DNA from: Cystobasidiopsis lactophilus
Lineage: Eukaryota; Basidiomycota; Agaricostilbomycetes; Agaricostilbales; Chionosphaeraceae
DNA length: 64,000 bases
Direction: 5' to 3'
NCBI GenBank assembly: GCA_001599975.1
Contig: BCIO01000002.1
Span: 3,793,883-3,857,882, forward strand
This document shows, piece by piece, positions 23,401 to 32,756 of this stretch; within the stretch, counting starts at the first letter, position 1, and the number at the start of each line of letters is the position of its first letter. Below the pieces are notes generated by a model. That model saw only the letters and a program-made list of their open reading frames with translations, was not told where the DNA came from and did not search any database. A program made the translations under genes and the position numbers.

Positions 23401-24984
23401 GGCTCAGCTTTGCGTCGATCATGGCACCCGTGATCACAAGCCCTGCAACCAATCCAGCAAGTGCTATAACTGCGGAATTGCAGGTCACCTATCGGCCGCT
23501 TGTCCACAGAGATCTCGGCAGAGCGAGGGCAGCCCGAAGTGCTTCACCTGCTACGGCTCCGGGCACGAAGCCCTAAATTGCCCCAACAGCGCTCACTCCA
23601 AACTTGACGACCGCCACAGCCAAGGCCAGCCTGACATGGAGCGCAATCGACCACCGCGCCACAGCAGCGAAGCTCGTCGAGCTAGCCTGGACTTCTGTGC
23701 TGCCTGCGGCTCATGGGAGCATGTCACCGAAGGCTGCCTCCACGAGGTGATCTACACCAAGGACGGCAAGTCAGCATACTTGCGAGGCAAATGGGCGACC
23801 TGTCTGGCCTGCAGAGACGAAGGCCGGAGCGATTGGCGCCACGCTCGCAGGGACTGTCAAAATGCACCTCTGTGTCTTTTACATCAGACCAGGGACCACA
23901 GGCCATGCGATAGCACCCAACTTTGCTTCCTGTGCGAAGGAAATGGCCACATCGCCAGAGAGTGCCCAAATCGCGCCTCTGTGGTCTGTGGTTACTGCAA
24001 GAGAGGGGGTCACAACGCCAAGGAATGCAGCCGCTTCTCAGACCGTCTTCCCAATTCCAGCTCTTTCCGCCGCGAAGGCCGCCTTACCGGCTTTGAGGAC
24101 CGACATTGGCAGCCCTCCCATTGGCCTTCCGACCGCCACCATGAACGTCCTTGGTCTCAGAACAACTCGAGGCGAGAGCGTGACGAATTCAGTGAAGGAC
24201 ATCAGCCCCGGGAGACTGTTCGAGACGCATCCCGCGGCCGCGAACGTCAATCCCACAACAGGTCCCCAGAACGAGGCCGATCCTACTCCCCCAATCGTCA
24301 GGCTCGCCCCCTCGAAATCAGGCGCCACCGCTCACCCAGTCGTCCTCGCAACCTGCTCAACTACAAGTCAGACGCGGAAGACGACGACCTGGTGCTCGTT
24401 GCTGTCGCCCGCCGCCGCGAAAGGTCTCCGTCCTTGGTCCTTCTACAGTCTGCACCGGCTGCTCGGAGGCCGCGCTCCCCTTCTTTGGTTCTTTTAGAGT
24501 CGGCACCAGCTCTTCTGCAACTGCCTGCCTCCGCTGAAAGAGAGACTTGGGAAGAGAGGATGGCGCTGGCCACCGCAGTGCCGTCGCCTGAAGGTCGGTC
24601 TCTCATTCTCAAAGAGGGAAGCACTGCTCGACTCATATGATCGCGCCAGGCTCTCGGGGTCCGGCAAGCTCTCCATCCAAGGCCTATTCAGAGCGTGTGC
24701 CCTCGCCCGGAGAGGCCGCGGCCGAAGCGGCTGAAGAGTACCCGCCATCTGTGGACGCCGGTCTTCCCCAAGTGGTTGAGACCCTTCAAGGTGAGCTTTT
24801 TCTGCGTCGTACTAATCGCCTTGATCAATCTCTGAAGGGTCGGCTTTTGCTGCCTGCAGAGCATCAAGTCGAAGCGGGTCACAGCACCTCGCCGTCCATT
24901 GCCGCCCAGTCGGCATTGGATGCGACAGACCGAGAGGGCGCCTACGACTTACCCGATCTGGAAGATGGGGAAGAGGTCGAGTAG
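17482..24984 (+). CDS. Giant protein with six composite Cys/His zinc-binding repeats and CCHC knuckles
   Basis: Eight exons (17482-17560, 17616-20713, 20768-20844, 20907-21051, 21104-21335, 21387-24593, 24650-24790, 24860-24984) encode 2,367 aa in consistent phase. Residues 1-1040 are disordered and rich in Pro/Ser/Ala/Glu, ending in acidic and Lys-rich blocks and a Q/P tract. Residues about 1060-1240 form an unknown conserved-looking domain (WLAPEDIMSGWVNSYKVQV, then FWNTGGMEDFYTYEDIEKAR). Residues about 1350-2092 are an array of zinc knuckles (C-x2-C-x4-H-x4-C) alternating with two further Cys/His motifs, six times over. The tail to about 2230 is RS-like, followed by an acidic end. Knuckles of this type bind single-stranded RNA or DNA, so a nuclear RNA role is inferred. 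Two genes rather than one cannot be fully excluded, but the splice chain is unbroken. Confidence 0.8.
21930..24035 (+). repeat. Six-unit zinc-module array within the giant gene
   Basis: Each unit has a knuckle, a GKPxYL-type linker, a C-x2-C...DWxxHxRxxC motif, then C-x2-H-x-T-x-DH-x2-C, then another knuckle. The C-x2-H...DH-x2-C motif occurs near 22124, 22408, 22689, 22982, 23412 and 23874, so units are about 280-460 bp apart. Near-identical DNA is shared by about 22745-22835 and 23175-23265. Confidence 0.9.
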
Positions 24985-25170
24985 GGTGGTCGGTCTTTGC
25001 TCAGCACGTGGCAAGAGTTGGCACTGGGCTGGGAGAGCTTCTGGGATCCTTTTTACCATTCATCGAATGAGAGACAAATGATGTGGAACCCTGCATCGAA
25101 CAATTACAAGCGCCCAACAGTAAACTTTTGGCAGAATGACTCCCCCTTCCGCCGACAGGCCGACATTTGA

Positions 25171-26218
25171 TCAGGGGATTGGGTAGCCCTTCGCATGTCT
25201 CCAGTGCAGAGCCGCGGTCTTGCATAGCTCCAGCATGAGAGCTGCATCAGAGAAGAGTTGAGTGTTCGAAAATTGCTGAAGATTCGGCGGAAGAGTGGCG
25301 GCCGATCTGGCGAACAGCAGATAAGCCGGCACAGCCAAGGAAGGACCGACTGCGGAGCCGTATTGCCAGAAACCCATCTCTTGAGTCTGCATCGTCCACA
25401 CGCCTTGATCTAGGTGGTTGGTGTAAAGCGTGAACTCCATGCGCGGCTGCTCGTGAGTTCGACAGCGCGGGCGGTTCTGGACGTCAACGGTGAAGACAGC
25501 CCGAATCTGCGTCTTCAGGAGTCAAGAAGCTCCAACCGACTGCGCCCCTCAAAGTTCACCTTACATGGGGAGCAAGAGCCATTGTCAGGTACTCTTTCGC
25601 CACATCCCTCAACGAACCTTGATCCTCCGACTGCCCTATCTCAATGATGAGATCAGGAGGCAATCCGATTGCTTTTCGGCAATCGGTATATGAGCAGTCT
25701 GGAAGGCGTTCGATCGCGGTGCCGTTCGCTCTGGCACCCGCGAACAGGGCTATTTGAGATCAGCATGGGCTTGGAGACGACGGTGTGAACGTTGACTTAC
25801 TTGCAGATCCAGTGAGGGTCAGGTGGTGTACCAGGTTGGGTATCGAAGTGACTTGTAAGTCCAGATGGCGGACCAGGATCTCGTGGGCCCGGGTGGGCAT
25901 GGCTCGCCCAATCATTCCCTCTATCCCCCCCACGGTAGCTGGGTCCCACTTGAGAATGTCAACTTTTGTTCCCAAAGCCTCAGCGACAGCGTAGAGATCG
26001 GCCGTTTTGAGGATGGGCAGAGGGAGGAATAGATTCTTGGTATAAAGGCCTGTTTCGTAAACAGTGGCCCGGCAAAAGTCTTGAAGTTCTTGAGGCGTCA
26101 TCTGTGTGGCTATGCCGGGCATTGTAGTAGCGAGAGACGAGGGAAGAGATGAGGTGGCTGGAGAAGACGTGCGGCTCTGCCTGGACTGTGCAGAGCTGGC
26201 AGAACTACCTCTTGCCAT
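25171..26218 (-). CDS. Possible PD-(D/E)XK nuclease-fold protein, uncharacterised
   Basis: Three exons (25801-26218, 25565-25749, 25171-25506) give 312 aa. The core PDLIIEIGQSED, a helix LRDVAKEYLTMAL and a strand IRAVFTVDVQ follow the order seen in restriction-endonuclease-like folds (D, then E-x-G, then a helix). The presumed metal-binding residues are Asp in PDLIIE and Glu in IIEIG; the lysine is not obvious. An N-terminal helical part (TPQELQDFCRATVYETGLYT) precedes the core. Many fungal lineages carry families of such proteins without known function. It lies head-to-tail with another uncharacterised minus-strand gene 147 bp upstream. The start ATG at 26218 leads a Ser-rich N-terminus. 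The fold assignment is tentative; the gene model is strong. Confidence 0.7.
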
Positions 26219-26365
26219 AGTGGCCGCGCGTGCGCAGGTGGTCTGATTGAACCGGCGTCGACGCCTCGCTCGGGGATGGGAAGAGGGACCAGAGGGGAAA
26301 ACAGTCAAAACAGAACCTCCAGAAGAGGTCTCGGTGGAAGTTCAGAGGCAAGAGGCGGGAGCTCG

Positions 26366-27198
26366 TCAAGCGAGCCGGGGGGATGCCGGTTCAGGGCTGT
26401 GGTACAAGGGAGTAATTTCGGGCTGCAGCATGAGGCCTAAGCTATCAAAGAGCAAATGGAGAAGAGGCCTGAGCCGGCCATCCATGTCGGTATTCCCCTC
26501 GTCGCCCATTCCGCCACCGAAGACAAATAGCTCCTGAGCCTCGCGCAGGTACAGCGCCAACCGCTTGAGAGAAGGTACGTCGGCCATGGAGAAAAGGTTT
26601 GCGATAGGGCAGGGGCTGTGCGTGATGAGTTCGAACTATCTTGCGTTAGCAAGATCTGCCAAAAGCGAGCGGGTAAGGGCCTGAAGGTGAGGGTGTTGGC
26701 AAGCGAAGAGGTGGGCCTCCCATTTAGGGGCAAGGTGGCAGAGGCGGCAGGAGGATCGGAGGACCATTGAGCCCGGTAGCGCAGGCCGAGCGTAGGACAT
26801 GACTTCCAGGACGGAAGCGGAGGAGAGTAAGACGGTTGCTGAAGTCGAGCAGCGCTAAACGGCCGGCAGAGGAGAACCAACGGACCGAATCAAAGCAGTG
26901 GTAGAGGGAGAAATGTGTAGTGAGGCTCGTCCTGTAAAGTTCGTCCAGGCATTCCCGCTTGATGCCGTCCATCAGCGACTCTTCGTACATCCAGACGAGC
27001 TCTTGTACTGATGCTATGTGCGTCGCACAAATGAGCAGCAGTCCGGAGGGCGATAGAAGGGCGGGGCTCACTTGATCTCGCCAAATTGGTGACGAGCTCG
27101 ATCGATTCTCGTCCGTAGTCAGCAGCCTTTGAGGGCGGCAGCCTGGCGTATGGCGAAGAGCCGTGCTGATAGCGGGTACGATCACGATCACGAGCCAT
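26366..27198 (-). CDS. Uncharacterised small helical protein
   Basis: I do not recognise this gene. A four-exon model (27072-27198, 26882-27007, 26681-26838, 26366-26635) keeps frame for 226 aa. Exon 1 carries ADYGRESIELVTNLARS, exon 2 QELVWMYEESLMDGIKRECL, exon 3 WEAHLFACQHPHLQ and exon 4 VPSLKRLALYLREAQELFVF. The helical, hydrophobic pattern looks like real coding sequence. Intron 2 is short (43 nt). The last junction is problematic: exon 3 runs in the same frame into a TAG at 26636-26638, which also serves as a good acceptor behind a GCTAAC branch site. No GT donor exists upstream within range, so a 45-nt GC-AG intron (CAG/GCCC) or a true stop are the two options. Confidence 0.5.
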
Positions 27199-27299
27199 TG
27201 TGAGCGCCGGGGAGCAAGAGACTTGCATTCAAGGGCGCGCCCGGCTCATCGCACCACTGGCTCAGAAGACTTGCGGTTTCAGGTGGTCAAGCGTGAGTC

Positions 27300-27950
27300 G
27301 TATCAGTCGTAGCAATGCACTTTACAGAAGCTATGGGAACTCTGAAGCCTTGCCGAGCGCAACGTCTGGGCACAATTTTGGGCGGCAACGGCTGCAACGC
27401 TACTGCGGCCCACCGCCGACGACATCGATGATTGAGCCCACAGGTCGCATACTTCAGCAAGCAAAACAAGGCAGACAGATGGGCAGTAAGGCAGTGAGGG
27501 AGCAAGGCAGTGAAAGCAGTGAGATCAGGAGGGCACATGAGGCTTGCCCCAAGATTTTACAGCCTGGACTTCAACCTAGCGACTGACAAAGCTTGCGCCC
27601 TGCCAGTGCTTCGGGATCCTTACCAACCTCCTGATCTCGGTGGTTCAGGAGCAAGAAAATTCAGCTCACCACCTCAACCGACGATTTTGCCCGAGCCTTT
27701 CTGCCAACGTTTTTGCCCGCATAACGGTCGATGTCGTCATCAGTGACGGGCTCATCAGAAGTAGGCGGACACACTGAATGCCAGCTCTGCATGATAGAAC
27801 GCAATCCTACCAAGACAACAGGCGAAGGAGCGGACGGTGGTGGCGGGCGACTGTACTCGTCGAGAGGAGACACCAAGTCCCGCTTCACTGAGCCTCAGCG
27901 CAAAGGATTAGAAATCATCGCTTTGCTGCGACAAGAGCAAAGTTGAGCGG
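27300..27950. repeat. Tandem duplication, copy 1
   Basis: This first copy is a direct repeat of about 650 bp, matched by 28010-28670. The most similar block, from ATTTTGCCCGAGCCTTTCTG to the AATCATCGCTTT end, runs about 27692-27925. It holds an ATG-started 71-codon plus-strand ORF (27731-27946) and a 75-codon minus-strand ORF (27661-27888); neither is recognisable or clearly conserved against the other copy. Confidence 0.8.
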
Positions 27951-28009
27951 CGGCGCGCTCGCCACACTCAAAGGACAATCGCGGTTTTGAAGGGTCGAGC
28001 AGCAATCAA

Positions 28010-28670
28010 TTCAGATATCACAATACACTCTACAGAGGACTATGGGAGCTTGTTGAAAGCATCGTTCGGACATCCGTTCAGGCCGTGGCCGGTGTCGGCA
28101 GCTGCAGCGCGCGCCGCGTTCAACTGCAACGCCACCGTTCACCAGCGACATTCTTGACGATAAAATAGGCATTCCAGTACACCGGGAGAGCGATAAAGAG
28201 GACATGACGGGCAGCAGCTAGGCAGTGAGGGAGCAAGGCAGCGAGCAGTGAGTCCGGGGTAGGGCAACACGGGAATGCCCGTGGGTTTTACAGTCTGGCC
28301 TCTACCTAGCAGCCAATGAGCTTGCGCTCAATGGTGCTTCGGGAGCCTTCCAAACCTCCCGGACTCGTTGGTGAGGAGCAAGAGAATTTTCTCGCCACCT
28401 GAAGCACCGATTTTGCCCGAGCCTTTCTGCCAACGTTTTTGCCCGCCTAACGGTCGATGTCGTCATCAGCGACGAGCTCAGCAGAAGTAGGTGGACATAC
28501 CTGAATGCCAGCTCTGCATGATAGAACGCAATCCTACCAAGACGACAGGCGAAGAAGCGGACGGTGGTGGCGGGCGACTGAACTCGACGAGAGGTGACAC
28601 CAAAACCCGCTTCACTGAGCCTCAGCGCAAAGGATTAGCAATCATCGCTTTAAAGTTGATAGTGCTAGTT
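28010..28670. repeat. Tandem duplication, copy 2
   Basis: This second direct copy matches 27300-27950, with the best block at about 28412-28652. The left part has diverged further but still shows paired landmarks, such as the CTTTACAGAAGCTATGGGA-like segment and a run of CAAGGCAGTGAG units. A one-base length difference relative to copy 1 shifts the plus-strand ORF, which argues against selection for that frame. Confidence 0.8.
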
Positions 28671-29381
28671 GTAAGCGCTTGATGATTTGGCCGATCTTGA
28701 TGGCTGCAGCACTTGAAGCGAGATCACCGGCGGTGGACCCAACAACTCCCCCTAGCAATGAACGCGACGCATGCCTTCTCTCAAGTAAGCAGCCAGATAG
28801 GGGTTTGTGTGCCAAGGCAAGTTGCAGAAAAGGCAGTCTTTTTGTGCGATCAATCGAGTGGCGCAAAGGAGATCACAGCGGGAGCCGAAACCAAATGGCC
28901 ACATGAAGACTCGCTTGATAGCCTGCACTATTGATTTCGAACCAAGAACCAAGAAATGGAGACCAAAAGGCAGATTTGAGAAGACAGCGGCGGCGACAGA
29001 CTTCAAAACTGCGCCATCGAGGCCGACGCCACCAAATCCTCTAGGCACTTTCCTGGCTTTCGATAAGCGAACAGGAAGATCTGTCTCCCGTGGGACTTTG
29101 AGTGCGCTTGTGCTTCCAATCACTGAGAGATTGCCTCTTTCGGCAGCCAGCCGCGGTACGGTCCAGACATGAAAACGAGAGGCCTTGAAATTCTGGAGCT
29201 CTGGCCCACGTCGGTGCTCCTCAAACTCGACGGCGCATTAGACAGAGCACAAGCCGATGACCATCACGACCGTCGTTTGCGCAAAACCAACATCAAAGGC
29301 AGCAAGGCAGCGGGCCGGACGACGTCCCCAAGCGTTCCCACGCGATTTGAGGGCGAGCATGAAAGGGCTTGGAGCACGACG
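28671..29381. other. Intergenic, upstream of the FHA gene
   Basis: No gene is supported. An open frame from an ATG at 29169 runs in frame into the FHA start region and could be an extended first exon; I regard it as 5' leader. Confidence 0.4.
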
Positions 29382-32170
29382 ATGGCGGCTCCCGAGGCTG
29401 AAGACGGTCCTGACGGGCCCAGGCGTGCGTTTTAAACATTTCGCTGCTCAGCGCCCACCAGCTGAAACGGAAGCAGCCTTCGGAGGGAGCGCGGCCAACA
29501 ACCAGCAGCTCTCGCGGCCAGCGTCGACGTCGATGCCAGCCAGGTCCATCTCCTCCCCGTCGCCAACAGCGCCCGCACCGGTGCCAAAGGACAACACCAG
29601 CACGACGAGCCTGGCCGCTGCAACGCCCTTGCCCCCGCAGCCGGCCGAGCTGGGGCCTCTGCCCACGCAACAGCCCAATTGGCCGGCCTTACACCTCTTG
29701 CCTCTGAACGACACCTTTGTGCCCAAGCAGATCTCCCTCCTGCCCCCTAGAAGCCGCGTCAAGATTGGCAGGCAGACCAACGCCAAGACGGTGCCCGCGC
29801 CGAACAATGGGTACTTTGATTCCAAAGTTCTCTCTCGCATGCACGCCGAGGTCTGGTTCGAGCCCGCCGACCCGCAGCAGCAGCAGCCACCGTCTCAGGA
29901 TGGGCAGGCACCGGCGAACGGGCAACAGCAGCAGCAGCAGCCGTCACAGGCGGGCAAAGTGTTCATCAAGGACGTCGGCTCCTCCAATGGCACCTTCATC
30001 AACGGCGAGCGCCTCTCGCTCGAGTCAGTCAAGTCGGACGTGTTTGAACTGCACACGGACGACATCGTCGAGTTCGGCATCGACATTGCCTCGGAGGACA
30101 ACCGGACCATCCTGCACCACAAGGTCGCGACCAAAGTCCACCTAGCTTTGACCCAGGACGAGGCGGCCAGCCTGGCCCGCCAGCTGCCCGCCTTCCACCA
30201 CCAGCGCATCAACTCGGAGATTGGCATGCGCCGCATGAGCCGGGCCGGCATGTCCAGCTCGGGCGTGTCGTTTGAGCACATCATGGCTCGCCTGCAGGTG
30301 CGTCGTCCCCTCCATTTTAGCGGTCATTGTGGTGATGGCAGATTATGTGCCCACAGAGCGAGCTGGCCAAGTCGCGCGAGACGGGCTCCGAGCTGGGCCA
30401 CCTCAACAACACCATGTCTGATGTTCACGCTACGTTGGGCGGCCACATCCCTCCGCCGCCCCTTCCACCCTATGCGCGCGTCCCACCGCTCCACCAAGCT
30501 TCACCTAATGCCGCTCCTTATCCCCAACTCCAGCCCGGCCAACAACATGACGGCGTCAACAAGGCCGGCGGCGGCATCCCGCCTCCACCCTCCATGCTTC
30601 CTCCTAACGCGGGCAACCCACACCAGCAAGCGCAGACCATCGCCTACCTCCAATCCCAGCTCGCCGATGCCCAAGCCAGCTTTACCACCCACACCGACAA
30701 GCTCAAGAATTTGGAGGGCCTGCTCGAGCAACACGAGGCCGTCAAGGCCCAAGTCGCCGACCTCCAAGAGGCCATGCGCATCGCCAAGGCTGAGATCGAC
30801 CTAGTCATCTCCGCCAAGTCGTCCACCTCCCCTTCCAAGCGGAGTCTCCCGCCCCAGTCCGCCTCCTCTTACGCCACCACCACCCTCAAAAAGCCGTCCG
30901 GCCTCGAACTCATGCTCCAGCCAGAGGACGAAGAGGAAGAAGACGAGGAGGACGACAACCGGTCAATAGCATCGGTGGAGACCATCAAAGGGAAAGGCCG
31001 GGCCGACGGCGAGGTGGAGGAAGACGAAGACGAGGTGGAAGATTGGGCGCCGTCGTCCGCTTCCAAAGACCTATCGCCGCCTCGGAAACCTAACGGCATC
31101 CACGTCAGCCCTTTGTTAAAGACCGTCTCCGGCGGCGTTCAGACGGACGACGCGGCTGCATCGGCACTTTCAGCGAGCGAGGCAGCGGAAGCCGCCCTTC
31201 TCAAGTCGCAGAACGCAGCACTATCGGCCAAGCTCGAGGAGGTCTCCGCCGAGCTCGAGTCAGCTACACAACTTGGACAGACCCTTAAAACCCAGCAGGC
31301 GGAAGCGACCTCGCTCCTTGCCGTTTTGGAAGAGCGCATCGTCAGCTTGGAGTCGGCCGTCCAAAACCAAGCCGCCTCCTCCTCTTCGACCGCCGTTGCA
31401 GCAGTAGCCTCACCTCCGGCCAAAAGCTCCAGTCTCGTAGAAGACAAGTGGGAGACATGGAAGTCGGCCTTCGAGTCGGCGTGGAAAAAAGATAAGGCTG
31501 ACTGGGAGTCAGAACGGTCCAAGCTGCGCGAGGTCATTGCCACCTGGGAAGCCAAAGAAGCGGCGCGGGTAGCTGCAGCTAAAGCGGAAGAGTCGGTGTC
31601 GAAGAGCCGGGGAATGAACGGCGTCCTCAGCTCGGAGGGCAAGGCGGCCAAGCGGCGGTCGCGGTCAAAGAAGCAACGGAAGCCGGGCTCAGACTTGGCA
31701 CCTGGCGCCTCTCGCTCCACTGGCTCTGGTTCATCATCGTCTGAAGGGTCGGACAGAGACGAGCAACAGGATGTCGACGAAGACGAGGAAGCGCTCGACT
31801 CGCCCACCGACTCGCTCCAGACTTCGGTCGCGTCCACCTCCAAAAACAATCGCCTGTCCGGCTCCTTCGGTCGTCGAGGCACTATAACGGCAGACAGTGT
31901 GTCCTTGCGCCGACAGCAGTCGACCGGCAGTGGCCCCGCCACCCCGCCCGGGCCTGGTTCCACCCAAGGCTTTGCCCAGGAGCCATCCTCAGGCTCTGCC
32001 TCACGGAAACGTAGCGTATCTCCAGCGACTTCTAATGTGCGTATTCCATTCATGTGGCTTTGAGACTGGGACTTACCGTTCAATCGCAGGCCGCCTTCAC
32101 GACCTTTGGAGCCATCGGCGTCGTCGCTGTAGCCTTTGCAGCGTTTCACCTAGTCAACAAGGACTCCTGA
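29382..32170 (+). CDS. FHA-domain, tail-anchored protein (SLMAP/Far9-Far10/HAM-4-like STRIPAK subunit)
   Basis: The model has exons 29382-29424, 29462-30297, 30357-32036 and 32090-32170 (879 aa). The FHA phosphothreonine-binding domain spans about residues 95-225: VKIGRQTN, SRMHAEVWF and DVGSSNGTFINGERL hold the key Arg, Ser-x-x-His and Asn residues. Q-rich insertions sit between its strands. A Pro-rich segment, predicted coiled coils (FTTHTDKLKNLEGLLEQHE, then ALSAKLEEVSAELESA) and acidic, serine-rich linkers follow. The last exon encodes a C-terminal membrane anchor (FGAIGVVAVAFAAFHLV). FHA, coiled coil and tail anchor in that order match STRIPAK SLMAP-type proteins of the ER and nuclear envelope. 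The start is uncertain: the 37-nt first intron is very short, and an unspliced start at 29359 also keeps frame. Confidence 0.82.
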
Positions 32171-32756
32171 CTATATGACAGCTCCTTAGTATCTCGATTG
32201 ATGGAGGAAGACGGCAAAGGCTCCCAGCTTGCTCGGTGGCTGTTGCTATGGGTTTATCGCCTGCTGTTCCTTCTGTGTCGCTGGTAGTAGCATTACTTCT
32301 TTTGGCCTTCGACTTCTCATCATGGCTGTTTGAATGTTCATCTTTGATTTTACGATTCTCTAGCCACTGCAGGCTCATCATCATATTATTCACTTTGGGT
32401 CATTGCCTTCGCGCCGCTTGAACCCATTCGCCTTGCGACTCTGAGAGATGATTTCCAAGACTTGTGAGCGTGTCTTGGAATGCTTGCCAATCGCCCAAGA
32501 CGATTTCAGCTGTCGACGTCATGCTCCACTTCGGGCGGAATCTCGACGCCTCGAACATCTGCATCTGAAAACACGTTGGTCAAGTCCAGCCACCTCGCGT
32601 TATTAGTGACTTTGTAGCCAGCCTCTGCACAGTCTCCTAGAGTTGTCCAACCAAGAACCCGTGCTCTCCTTTGCTGTTCAACCCAATCCTTTTCTCTCAC
32701 GCCCTCGACGTTATCGCTCCGAAACCCAGCTTGCTACGAATTTCCACTAGGACACG
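32171..32756. other. Spacer between FHA gene and alpha-amylase
   Basis: This 586-bp stretch is AT-richer than its surroundings and presumably holds the FHA gene's 3' end and the amylase promoter. A 64-codon minus-strand ORF at 32506-32700 lacks an ATG start and was not called. Confidence 0.5.

Noticed and set aside
21872-23488. 538-codon antisense ORF opposite the zinc array
   Set aside because: It is a shadow of a GC-rich, repeat-constrained coding strand; its Val/Ala/Gly-rich translation has no domain and no splice support, while the sense strand has clear zinc motifs.
27731-27946. 71-codon ATG-started ORF in duplication copy 1
   Set aside because: The second copy has a one-base length change that breaks this frame, and codon-by-codon differences do not favour silent sites.
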